Source: Phycisphaerae bacterium
Lineage (GTDB): Bacteria > Planctomycetota > Phycisphaerae > UBA1845
DNA: 43,993 nucleotides
NCBI GenBank assembly: GCA_029260035.1
Contig: JAJDEA010000106.1
Coordinates: forward strand, 1 to 43,993
Direction: 5' to 3'
Shown: one piece after another, positions 1-7,490 of the stretch
Layout: every line of letters starts with the position of its first letter
How positions within the stretch are numbered: position 1 is the first letter of the stretch
Translations under genes and position numbers: made by a program
The notes under the pieces: generated by a model
What the model was told of the DNA's origin: nothing
Seen by the model: only the letters and a program-made list of their open reading frames with translations
Database searches by the model: none

Positions 1-898
1 CAGCGGATGGGCTTGAGTCCTGCCAGGCCTGTCGCGAATCCTCGAACATGGAAACCAGGCGAGATTCGGCCATTGGAGCACAGACTGCGTACGTCTGTCC
101 GCCACGATGCCAGGCGAGCGTTGTCAGTTCATCGTCGTCCGTGCTGATGAAATAGTCCTGGTGAGTATTGTTGATATTGCGATTGGGGCTGAGGTCCGCC
201 ACACGAGCAATAGAGAAAACGGATAGAATCTGTCTGGCGGATGGTGATTCGTAAAGAACGTGTGCCCCGCGACGGCCACGAATGCCGCATACATCCGCTC
301 CCAGCAACTCAAAATCTTCTGAGGCCAAATCGGGTGCGATGACGCTTAATTCCAAACGGTCGCTCAGGGTCTTTGCGATTGCAGGTAAATTGCGGGACAA
401 AGATTTGTCGTGATGAAGACTGCCGTGTTTGAGGCACTGTCTGTGTTGTTCCCGTGCATCGGCAACCAATCGTGCGCTAATGACCGTCATCGAACCCGGT
501 TCGAGTGACGTCTGTGTTTTTGAGAAACCTTGCCAGCCGAGGTAAGTAGCCAATACCAACGATGCCGCCAACGATAAGGGGAGTGCGAATCGAGCGAGAA
601 GAGGCGCGTTCTGCCGTCTTTCTGGCATAGCATCATCACCAGCCATCGATACATTTGTCCTCGACGACGTGTCTTGTGTTGTTGAGATGTTATTGGTGAT
701 TCGATCGCGCAAGCTCATTGGCGCAGAAGATTCGCCCCAAATGCGTTTCAAAGAATCTTTGCAGTTGCCAATTTCCGTAACCCGCTGGGCGCACTGCGGG
801 CACATATTGAGGTGCTCCAGTGCCTCGAGGTTCTGCTGGACGTCCAGTTCGCCGTCAGCGAAAGCCCCCGCGTATTTTTGAAAGCTCATGCAATTCAT
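1..898 (-). CDS. Zinc-finger anti-sigma factor, partial (C-terminus beyond left edge)
   Basis: The frame is open from an ATG at 898 to the window edge, about 299 codons, with no stop seen. Residues 1-36 hold Cys3 and then His29-x3-Cys33-x2-Cys36, the zinc-binding pattern of ZAS/zf-HC2 anti-sigma factors. Keeping Cys3 favours the ATG at 898 over a second ATG at 889. A hydrophobic stretch at about residues 102-124 looks like one transmembrane segment, followed by a long domain that is probably periplasmic. The start overlaps the stop of the upstream ECF sigma gene as ATGA, the usual coupling of a sigma factor to its antagonist. Inferred role: it holds the sigma factor at the membrane until a signal releases it. 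The sensory domain was not recognised. Confidence 0.85.
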   Translation of the reverse strand, partial: MNCMSFQKYAGAFADGELDVQQNLEALEHLNMCPQCAQRVTEIGNCKDSLKRIWGESSAPMSLRDRITNNISTTQDTSSRTNVSMAGDDAMPERRQNAPLLARFALPLSLAASLVLATYLGWQGFSKTQTSLEPGSMTVISARLVADAREQHRQCLKHGSLHHDKSLSRNLPAIAKTLSDRLELSVIAPDLASEDFELLGADVCGIRGRRGAHVLYESPSARQILSVFSIARVADLSPNRNINNTHQDYFISTDDDELTTLAWHRGGQTYAVCAPMAESRLVSMFEDSRQAWQDSSPSA

Positions 899-1482
899 GC
901 GTCAAATCTCTTGCAGTCAATTCGCCGCTCTCGCGCATAGTTACGCAGTTTTCGGCCAAGCAGTTGTCTTGCGCGGTAGAGTCGACTCATGATCGTTCCC
1001 AACGCGCAATCACAAACATCTGCGATTTCCTTGTAGCTAAGTCCTTCGATCGACCAAAGCAACAGCACGGTTCGATACTCCGGCTGAAGCTCGCTAACAG
1101 CTTGCTTGATTTCTTCATCGAAGTGATCCCAATCAATCGTATCGGCAGATGTTGGATCGGCTTGGGATTCTGCAAGCTCATCTTCAAAATGGTCGAAGTC
1201 AACATCGTCGAGGAGCGTGGGCGCTCGCTTCTGACGGTTCTTACTTGAGTAAAATACGTTGTGCAAAATTCGCAACAGCCAAGGCTTTGCACCGTATTCC
1301 CGCAACTCGAATCTCGCGAATGCACCATACCCTCGTAAAAAAGTCTCCTGGACGAGGTCTTCCGCTTCGCTTCGGTTCCCTGCTAGCGCGCAGGCGATCC
1401 GGTATACATTGTCGAGGTGTGGCAGCGCCACGTCCTCGAATGTATGTCGTGGCTGGGGATCGGTCGGCTGACCGGCTTCCAT
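895..1482 (-). CDS. ECF-type RNA polymerase sigma factor
   Basis: This is a sigma-70 family extracytoplasmic-function factor. Region 2 is visible as EAEDLVQETFLRGYGAF, the core-binding and -10 recognition segment. Region 4 holds LLWSIEGLSYKEIADV followed by GTIMSRLYRARQLL, a helix-turn-helix for the -35 element. The frame is open up to 1797, but the upstream part is not sigma-like. The ATG at 1482 gives about 195 residues, a normal ECF length. A GTG at 1518 is the main alternative, and no clear Shine-Dalgarno sequence decides between them. The stop codon overlaps the start of the anti-sigma gene. The regulon is unknown; autoregulation is common in such pairs but is not shown here. Confidence 0.88.
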   Translation of the reverse strand: MEAGQPTDPQPRHTFEDVALPHLDNVYRIACALAGNRSEAEDLVQETFLRGYGAFARFELREYGAKPWLLRILHNVFYSSKNRQKRAPTLLDDVDFDHFEDELAESQADPTSADTIDWDHFDEEIKQAVSELQPEYRTVLLLWSIEGLSYKEIADVCDCALGTIMSRLYRARQLLGRKLRNYARERRIDCKRFDA

Positions 1483-1621
1483 GCCGTCTGGTTTTTGCTG
1501 CTTCTCTTTCAACCACACACTCCGCAACCGTAACACTTGCTGGATTATTCCCGATCTTGCGCCTTTTCTCATCGTTGAATGAGGGCTTGGCGGGAAAGTG
1601 GCATTGGCAATAGGGTTTGCC

Positions 1622-1627
1622 ATTATA
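1622..1627 (-). promoter_or_regulatory. Possible -10 element (TATAAT) upstream of the ECF sigma gene
   Basis: On the minus strand a perfect TATAAT lies at 1627-1622, about 140 bases upstream of the favoured sigma start. I found no convincing -35 hexamer at 16-18 bases, so this could be a chance match or a promoter needing an activator or an alternative sigma factor. If it is real, the ATG overlapping it at 1623 cannot be the start of the sigma protein. Confidence 0.25.
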
Positions 1628-1810
1628 AGGCTTACCACTGTATGAATGATAGCGAATGGCTGACGGAAAGGCGATGTTTGGGTGGGAATAGATACCGGGC
1701 TGTCACCGGGCCAAACCTGAGGGGATCTGTCTTCGACCTCACAACCGGTGGCACGAGGACTGAGTGCTCCGGCGTCAGCAGATTTAGGCGGGTACAAATA
1801 CTGCCTTTAT

Positions 1811-1876
1811 CAGACGCGAGGAAGGTGACAGCGTCTGGCGACAAAGTCAGAAAAAGTGGTGCGTCAGGGACGCACC
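1811..1876. repeat. Two adjacent palindromes, the second REP-like
   Basis: The space between the sigma gene (1482) and the immunity-like gene (2023) has no supported gene. It holds two inverted repeats. CAGACGC at 1811-1817 pairs perfectly with GCGTCTG at 1831-1837. GGTGCGTC at 1858-1865 pairs with GACGCACC at 1869-1876 across a 3-base loop and is followed by CTAC. The second resembles dispersed REP-type palindromes in many bacterial genomes. Both could act as terminators for the 2023-2691 gene, but neither has a clear T-run. Confidence 0.5.
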
Positions 1877-2022
1877 CTACAGACTACCGTTCCTGCCGGA
1901 ATGATAGCCTTCTGACGCGCGCTTGCCAATATGCCTCGACCGCGAAGCACACGCAGGAATGATGTCCATCCAATGCCCCCGCCGGATGCACCCTGCAAGG
2001 CTTCATCGGTCATGGCACTGTT

Positions 2023-2691
2023 CTATGAAATCGGTTCAAGGAACTTGGTGAGTTTGAGGTTTGCGACTGTTTCTTCTCGCCACTTGCTGAGGATCCCGAC
2101 AGCGTCTTCCGGGCTACGTTCGAATGCCGTGCGAACAAGGTGTGCGCGATCACGGATTCCCGCGTGGTATTCACAATACTCCTGCTCGGGGTGTAGCGTT
2201 TCATCCAGGCGAACAAACATTTTTTCGGCAAGTTGTTTGTTGCCTAGGAGCACCGCGCCGTAGGCCACCATCTCGGGGGGATATGGGCTATAAGGATTTG
2301 TATGAGGTGTGATGGCATTTTTCGAAAAATCTTCGAGTGTCGTGAATTTGTCAAGAATTACTGGCCCTTCGCGCTGCATGAGCTTTAGCACATCCGCCAT
2401 AATCTCAGTTTCATTGTCATCAGTCAATGTCCACCAACGCTCTTGCTTTCCGCATATCGAGCCTAGGCGGTCGCCTATTGAAAAAGTTATTCCCTCGTTC
2501 GGGACAAATAACGGTTGAACAAACACCTCGACCGTAAACTCGAACCGGTCTAACCCTGAGCTGTCAAAACAGAATCCGCGTAAAATTTGTCCCAATGGGC
2601 GAACGAACAGAAGCCCTCTGCGAACATCAGACTCTGGAAAGTGCGGCAGCAGGTGCCTGCGAATCAGTGATTGAAACTGTTTACCGGTCAC
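2023..2691 (-). CDS. Probable immunity protein for the adjacent RHS-core toxin
   Basis: A cytoplasmic protein of about 222 residues with no signal peptide or transmembrane segment. The frame extends to 2727, but the GTG at 2691 has GGAG seven bases upstream and overlaps the end of the toxin gene by only 11 bases, so I prefer it. The N-terminal half (a helix ending in HLLPHF, then FVRPLGQILRGFCFD and later FVQPLF) loosely recalls DUF4304-type proteins, some of which serve as immunity proteins. That resemblance is from memory and unproven. The case for immunity rests on position: directly downstream of, and overlapping, a polymorphic-toxin-like gene, with no export signal while its neighbours have one. 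It could instead be an unrelated small protein. Confidence 0.6.
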   Translation of the reverse strand: MTGKQFQSLIRRHLLPHFPESDVRRGLLFVRPLGQILRGFCFDSSGLDRFEFTVEVFVQPLFVPNEGITFSIGDRLGSICGKQERWWTLTDDNETEIMADVLKLMQREGPVILDKFTTLEDFSKNAITPHTNPYSPYPPEMVAYGAVLLGNKQLAEKMFVRLDETLHPEQEYCEYHAGIRDRAHLVRTAFERSPEDAVGILSKWREETVANLKLTKFLEPIS

Positions 2692-3694
2692 CTCGTATCT
2701 CCATGATCGGTATGTTCTTGGATCCATCAGGCAAATGACTTCTTATTTGCCTGATGCGAGCTGGGGTCAACTTAGCGCCTCCGGTTTTCAAATCATAAAT
2801 GGCAATAGGTCGCTTAACTGACCCCTCTACGACATCCACCCGAATTCCTCCCTTGAATCCGTATGGCTTTGTATCACCTCCGAGATATGTCACCTCAGTC
2901 TTGAAGCGCCCTCCCAATGCTCTTACCTGACGTTTGAATGCCGTGTGGACCCTTGTGCCATAGACTGGACCTCGTCCCGAGCCGACCTTGCGAATCGCGC
3001 GCCGAGCGGCTGCTTCAAGCAGCTTCTTTGTCCGTACACCGCGCATACTAATGAAGGACTGCCCTGCACGCAACAAGCTTCTGCCTGCCGCAATAGGAAA
3101 AGCCGTCGCTGCCTGAACATCCGGTGCCATCGTTTGCATCCAGAATCCAAGCCAATCGGTCGCAGCCAGCGCATAGAGCAACGACTGCCCTCCGCCAGCT
3201 ACGGCTTTGACGTACGCTGTGGTCAGATTGCCAACTGCTCTGTCTCTGTCATATAAGATGTCTGAGATCGCTTCGCCGTAATCGTCGAATCCGAAATCCA
3301 TCTGCCAAAGCGATTGTTGTGTGTCGTAAGCCGATTGGATGGCTTCGCTTGCGGCGTCAGCGTGATTCCACCAGGCACCGTTTCGAACAAAGGCACGAAC
3401 AGATAGCCCATTCGGATCGAGGTTATTCGGTGGATTGCTTGTTAGGAATTGATAGAAGTTCATCCCGTCGCCGAATTGAAGTTCATAGGCCATGTTGACC
3501 GTTACGGTTGGATTGGCGGCGTGGTAGTTCAGTCTCGGTTGGAGCAGAATACCGGTGCCGTTCGGATCGGCTTGCAACCATCGCCCGGTTCTCGGGTCGT
3601 ACTCGCCGGACGCCGGTGTCACGGTCCCGGCTAGCAGGAATCCAACGATTAAACAAAACGAAATGACGCGACGATTTTTATGAATGAACTTCAC
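2681..3694 (-). CDS. Short secreted RHS-core protein with C-terminal PD-(D/E)xK-like nuclease domain
   Basis: A 337-residue protein starting at a GTG that overlaps the stop of the upstream gene (GTGA). Residues 1-30 are a signal peptide. Residues 31-43 carry EYDPRTGRWLQADP, the start of the RHS repeat-associated core, which runs through LDPNGL near residue 96. The YD repeats that normally build the RHS cocoon are absent. The variable C-terminus, about residues 240-337, has Glu267, Asp287 in RVDVV, and Asp301-Leu-Lys303 in YDLKTG, with Gln316 following. That spacing fits a restriction-endonuclease-fold toxin. This suggests a DNase-type polymorphic toxin tip on a minimal carrier. Target and delivery route are inferred, and a housekeeping role is possible. 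Confidence 0.78.
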   Translation of the reverse strand: MKFIHKNRRVISFCLIVGFLLAGTVTPASGEYDPRTGRWLQADPNGTGILLQPRLNYHAANPTVTVNMAYELQFGDGMNFYQFLTSNPPNNLDPNGLSVRAFVRNGAWWNHADAASEAIQSAYDTQQSLWQMDFGFDDYGEAISDILYDRDRAVGNLTTAYVKAVAGGGQSLLYALAATDWLGFWMQTMAPDVQAATAFPIAAGRSLLRAGQSFISMRGVRTKKLLEAAARRAIRKVGSGRGPVYGTRVHTAFKRQVRALGGRFKTEVTYLGGDTKPYGFKGGIRVDVVEGSVKRPIAIYDLKTGGAKLTPARIRQIRSHLPDGSKNIPIMEIRGDR

Positions 3695-5031
3695 GGTCGA
3701 ACTCCTGGGTAAGTTCTAAACGGCACAGGTGCCACGGGCTGGGCAAACCGATTCATCGGCCTGTGCTGAATTCCTGATCCTTGAAAACCTTGATTGATTC
3801 TTGTTGCCGGCCTCGAAAAACTCCCATCATGCCGCATGACACCCGCTCGGCGTTTCATGGCTTCAAACTGTTCCCTCGCCGTCGGATAGGCCGAGGGAAC
3901 AGGAGGAGGGGTGTTAAAACTCGTGAAATCAACACGAGTCGGCTGTTTGCGAAGCTCGGCAAACAAGTCTTGCTGCGTCATAACAATGTCTTTGCCCGTA
4001 GGCGATCGAATGCTCGTTAAATGTGCATAAGGCACCGGTATGGTCGGCATACCTGGAATCACGATCTGGGGCTGACTTCGCTGCTGCTTCGTGGTTCTTT
4101 GATAAGCAGCTTCGGCTTGCTGTTCAGACCTAAGTCGGGCGAGCATTCGTGCTGTGCGGGCTAACTCATGCCGGGCATTGAAATTGTTAGGACCCAACTT
4201 GGAGGCAACGTAGAAACAACGATTGGCGTCCCTCAAATGGCCGCTGAAGAACAAATTGTTCCCACGTGTTGCAAGAAAAACCGCCAACTCTTCACGGGGC
4301 GATAGCGACTTGAGGTAATCGCTATCCTCGCGTTCCGCATTGCACCATTCTCTCGGCCAAGTCTTGTAATACTCATCGTCGTAGGTAACGAAGCCTCGGC
4401 TCGTGCCTTCGATATTGAATCTCTCTCCGGTCTTGGGATCATCCCAGCGAAGAAAGCTGTGCTGGGCCGTGCTGACAAGTTTGAGTGGGTAACCTAGACG
4501 ACGACCTACGGCAACGTAAAGAACCGGCATCGATGTACAGGTTCCACCAGTGCCTTGAAGCATGCCGTTAATGAACAAGTCTTGTGATCGCGTGAAATCG
4601 AAGCCAGCCGGGTCATCGGAGGGTGTGATCTGGTTCGGATTGTAGTGTACACCGAAATCCTGCTGGAGAATGCTTGTCATTACCAGCATACAATACTGCC
4701 CCCAGGAATGATCGTAGTCTTCGGGGTTGTTGTCGAAACGATACTTATGACGCCGAGTTTCATAAGCCACATGCTGTGCCCAGGAATCGAGTTGACGAAG
4801 AAGAGCCTTTCGATCGATTCTCCCGGTGCCCGGTAGGCCCTCTGCTACCGCTAGATTCATCGCTGCAATGTCAATAAGTGCCAGATCTTTTTCAGGCAGG
4901 TTGATCAACTCGTTGAGAGTGATTGTTTCTTCTGGTATGGTTTCGGCGTGCAAGGATCGTGGCATTGATTGGACAGCTAATGTAAAAACAAGCCCACAAG
5001 CTACGCGATAAATCAGCCTCTTCGTTACCAT
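3691..5031 (-). CDS. Secreted transglutaminase-like protein
   Basis: A 446-residue protein starting at an ATG with GGAAG upstream. Residues 1-29 form a signal peptide ending in SLHA. The transglutaminase-like core shows Cys165 in TGGTCTSMP, His191 in AQHSFLRW and an acidic residue in FNIEGT (Glu208), a plausible Cys-His-Asp/Glu triad. Residues 270-315 look like TPR-type helices, and the C-terminal 130 residues are Pro/Arg/Gln-rich and probably disordered. The family includes protein crosslinkers and cysteine proteases; which applies is unknown. It is first in a three-gene unit with the RHS-core protein, whose GTG overlaps its stop, so it may process, crosslink or help deliver that protein. 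That link is inference from position. Confidence 0.8.
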   Translation of the reverse strand: MVTKRLIYRVACGLVFTLAVQSMPRSLHAETIPEETITLNELINLPEKDLALIDIAAMNLAVAEGLPGTGRIDRKALLRQLDSWAQHVAYETRRHKYRFDNNPEDYDHSWGQYCMLVMTSILQQDFGVHYNPNQITPSDDPAGFDFTRSQDLFINGMLQGTGGTCTSMPVLYVAVGRRLGYPLKLVSTAQHSFLRWDDPKTGERFNIEGTSRGFVTYDDEYYKTWPREWCNAEREDSDYLKSLSPREELAVFLATRGNNLFFSGHLRDANRCFYVASKLGPNNFNARHELARTARMLARLRSEQQAEAAYQRTTKQQRSQPQIVIPGMPTIPVPYAHLTSIRSPTGKDIVMTQQDLFAELRKQPTRVDFTSFNTPPPVPSAYPTAREQFEAMKRRAGVMRHDGSFSRPATRINQGFQGSGIQHRPMNRFAQPVAPVPFRTYPGVRP

Positions 5032-5187
5032 GGTTTTCTTCCTGGATGAACCCCGATACTGAGTGCAAACGTAACAATAGATCGGATAGAGGAAGGTTGT
5101 ACTGAAATCGGACTATAGCAGACGTGTTATCGGGCTACATCTTGCATCGGACGATACGACAGATGATCCGGAGAGAACCTGTAAGGT

Positions 5188-5436
5188 GTCATACGGCGTG
5201 CGCTCAAGCCGCACCTGCATTGGATGGCTTTTGGTGCGGACTTTAACCTCGTGACTTCGCCGTGGCCTTTGTGGAGCGTCTCGAGCGAACCGTGCGGGCT
5301 TTGGTGGTTTTTGAGTGAGTTTGCGAGGTGATGCAGGAATCGTCTTGCGGGCGATATGAAAGCGAATCATGTTGGCTATCAGAATGCTGATCGTCATTTG
5401 GACCAATGCAAAGACGATAAGTCTTGCCAGGACGGC
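5188..5436 (-). pseudogene. Decayed duplicate of the 3' end of the GT2 glycosyltransferase gene
   Basis: This stretch is a diverged direct repeat of 7250-7490, the 3' end of the intact glycosyltransferase gene. In one frame it encodes QMTISILIANMIRFHIARKT, nearly the same as the intact C-terminal region. The intact gene has six T on the plus strand at 7363-7368; this copy has five at 5308-5312, which shifts the frame, so the remaining matching residues (KARTV and ATAKS) appear in another frame. There is no start, and the first ~355 codons are missing. It is a gene remnant, not a functional gene. The rest of 5032-5571 holds only this remnant and the hairpin at 5430-5452. Confidence 0.85.
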
Positions 5437-5452
5437 GCGGCCGACGCCGTCC
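5430..5452. repeat. GC-rich palindrome at the edge of the duplicated segment
   Basis: GGACGGCG at 5430-5437 pairs perfectly with CGCCGTCC at 5445-5452 across a 7-base loop, followed by TTTCT. Its left arm begins exactly where similarity to the intact glycosyltransferase gene stops, so it marks the junction. It could be a REP-type element or a terminator. On the plus strand the short T-run follows the stem, but no plus-strand gene ends nearby. Confidence 0.6.
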
Positions 5453-5571
5453 TTTCTCCAATAGGACTGGCCCGCCCATCGAATGGTACATCAGTTCTAT
5501 GATACACCGATGTGAGTTATTCTTGTTGTGACGGACTCTCGGCGCTTTTCTGTTCGATCTCGAATGGCTGC

Positions 5572-6498
5572 TCAAGCGCGTTTGACGGGTAACTGGCAGC
5601 TGATTTCGAAGTGTTCGTAGCCGTGTGCAAACGGCCGGCCGTTCCAAGCCTCGAACGCAGGTTGATCGTCCGGCACAAAACCACTCCGCGGTAGCCAAGT
5701 GCCGAATAGCCAGTCGATTGCGCGCTGTTCCAATTGAATGTCTCCGCGAATTGCAACGTCGGCTACTAGCATTGAAGGAAACTCAAATCGGCCGATTTCT
5801 CCTTCAGGTTGGAAATCGAACCGGCTGTCATCAACGACCACCGCAACGTCGTACCGGCAATCCTCAAGAGCAACGATCTCAGGGTCTTCCCACATATAAC
5901 CAAGCCAAGCACCGTCGGCGAGGCCACGCTGCTCGGCCCAATCCATCAACCGTTTGCAAGCGTCCAATACTGCGCTTGAATTTGAATGATATGGATCGAG
6001 AACGCGAATGTAGGCAACGGTTCGGGCGGGCAGATCGCGCATCGTAACTTCAAAGCCGTCAGGATTCACTCCAACTGGTAGTCGAGTAAGGTCCGGCCCT
6101 TTTTCGTAACTGGCTATCGCGGCTTCAAATTCTTTTCGCTTTGATGCGCGGAAATGATCGACATCAAACGCGCTCGGCGCCGTGCCGTATCGACTCTTGA
6201 AGCTGCGAGAAAAATCTGATGACGAAGAGAAGCCGCACTCGATCGAAATCTCGGTCAACGAACGGCCCGGAGCATGCGACATCAAATACAACGCTCGCTC
6301 CAATCGTTGACGTTTGACGAATTGATTCAACGTTTCACCCAGCAGCGAACGGAACACACGATGAAAATGAAACGGTGAAAAGCAGGCGACTTGCGCAACG
6401 TCTTCCAGCTTCAGTTCACCATCAAGATTGCGAACGATAAAATCGATCGCTTCGTTGGTGCGCTGGATATAGTCTGCTTGAGTGGGGTCGGCCGACAA
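5572..6498 (-). CDS. AraC-family regulator with C-terminal GyrI-like ligand-binding domain
   Basis: A 308-residue regulator. Residues 8-112 form the two helix-turn-helix AraC domain, with FSPFHFHRVFRSLLGE in the first half and ECGFSSSSDFSRSFKSRYG as the conserved second recognition segment. Residues 150-306 resemble the GyrI-like/SOUL-type effector domain that binds small hydrophobic or cationic molecules in regulators such as Rob and BmrR. The start is a TTG at 6498 with GAGG seven bases upstream; the protein begins naturally there, and ATG alternatives would cut the domain. It is divergent from the VOC gene across about 150 bases, suggesting it regulates that gene. The ligand is unknown. 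Confidence 0.9.
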   Translation of the reverse strand: MSADPTQADYIQRTNEAIDFIVRNLDGELKLEDVAQVACFSPFHFHRVFRSLLGETLNQFVKRQRLERALYLMSHAPGRSLTEISIECGFSSSSDFSRSFKSRYGTAPSAFDVDHFRASKRKEFEAAIASYEKGPDLTRLPVGVNPDGFEVTMRDLPARTVAYIRVLDPYHSNSSAVLDACKRLMDWAEQRGLADGAWLGYMWEDPEIVALEDCRYDVAVVVDDSRFDFQPEGEIGRFEFPSMLVADVAIRGDIQLEQRAIDWLFGTWLPRSGFVPDDQPAFEAWNGRPFAHGYEHFEISCQLPVKRA

Positions 6499-6651
6499 AG
6501 TTCACCCTCTGTATCTTGAAGTCCGCAAGATATGTCAAGCGATGAGTTTGTAATCATGCTATGTTAGCACACAAGTTAAATCGTCCTCAACTATATACGT
6601 TCGGACTTCTCAAAAATCAATCGGACCGCGCGTCCGCCACAGGAGGCTTTC

Positions 6652-7245
6652 ATGAGTGCATTGAAAATCACGGCTGTTGCCGGCAGTTTATTGTTCGCGA
6701 TCACTGCGATGGCGTTTGCCAACCGAACTGCCGACCCCCGCATAATCAACGTTCAGGAAAACGCGAAGATGCACAGTCAATCGAAGCAGAGGCTAACTGC
6801 CACCGGTCAGAAGCAAGGAAATCAGAAGAAGGGAAGACAGAAACCAAAGGGAGAAGGCAATATGCAGTTCGGAAATTTTTCGATCAGTCTCGCAGTCAAG
6901 GACATCAAAGCTTCGAAGGCGTTTTATGAAAAGCTCGATTTCCAGCAAGTCTTCGGCAATCTTGAACAAAATTTTGTGATCATGCAAAACGGCACGACCA
7001 CCATTGGCTTGTTTCAAGGAATGTTCGAAAAGAACATTCTGACGTTCAATCCGGGGTGGAACCACAAAATGGAGACGCTTGAGAAATTTCAAGACGTGCG
7101 TGACCTGCAGGCGACCATCAAAGAGCGCGGCATGACTCCCGTGAATGAAGCGGATGGTGCGACCAACGGCCCAGCAAGTTTTATGATCGTCGATCCGGAC
7201 GGCAATCCAATCCTAGTCGACCAGCATATACCCAAATCTAAATAG
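6652..7245 (+). CDS. VOC/glyoxalase-like domain protein with N-terminal export signal
   Basis: A 197-residue protein. AGGAGG at 6641-6646 sits five bases before the ATG. Residues 1-23 look like a signal peptide ending in AMAFA, and residues 24-70 are a Lys/Gln-rich linker. Residues 71-197 form one VOC domain: FGNFSISLAVKDIKASKAFY at the start and SFMIVDPDGNPILVDQH at the end. The VOC superfamily includes glyoxalases, dioxygenases and antibiotic-sequestering proteins; with one domain it would work as a dimer, and the substrate cannot be named. Met71 has its own good ribosome-binding site, so a cytosolic form of just the VOC domain may also be made. It lies divergent from the AraC/GyrI regulator, its probable controller. 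Confidence 0.85.
   Translation: MSALKITAVAGSLLFAITAMAFANRTADPRIINVQENAKMHSQSKQRLTATGQKQGNQKKGRQKPKGEGNMQFGNFSISLAVKDIKASKAFYEKLDFQQVFGNLEQNFVIMQNGTTTIGLFQGMFEKNILTFNPGWNHKMETLEKFQDVRDLQATIKERGMTPVNEADGATNGPASFMIVDPDGNPILVDQHIPKSK
6849..6857 (+). promoter_or_regulatory. Internal ribosome-binding site for a second start of the VOC protein
   Basis: GGGAGAAGG lies four bases before the ATG at 6862 (Met71 of the VOC protein). That ATG is precisely where a plain cytosolic VOC protein would begin. Either translation starts twice, giving exported and cytosolic forms, or this is a relic from before the signal sequence was acquired. Confidence 0.45.
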
Positions 7246-7249
7246 GCTG

Positions 7250-7490
7250 AGTCATGCAGCGTGCGCTCAAGCCACACTTTCGTCTTTTGGTTATCGACAC
7301 GGTCTATGACTTCGCCGTGGCTCTCGCGGCGCGTCCGGGGCGAACCGTGCGGGCTTTGGCGGTTTTTTGGGAAAGTTTGCGGGGCGATGAAGGAATCGTC
7401 TTGCGGGCGATATGAAAGCGAATGATGTTGGCAATCAGAATGCTTATCGTCATTTGGACCAAGGCGAAAACGATAAGCCCTGCCAGAACT
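7250..7490. repeat. Intact copy of the duplicated glycosyltransferase-tail segment
   Basis: This is the direct-repeat partner of 5188-5436 in the same orientation, about 2.06 kb away. It starts immediately after the VOC stop codon and covers the last ~60 codons of the GT2 gene plus its 3' flank. The shared flank includes GCGTGCGCTCAAGCC (5198 and 7258 regions), so the duplication reached beyond the coding sequence. Confidence 0.85.

Noticed and set aside
5243..5698. 151-codon minus-strand frame
   Set aside because: Its C-terminal part is the frameshifted glycosyltransferase remnant and the rest is antisense-frame noise within the AraC gene; no start signal.
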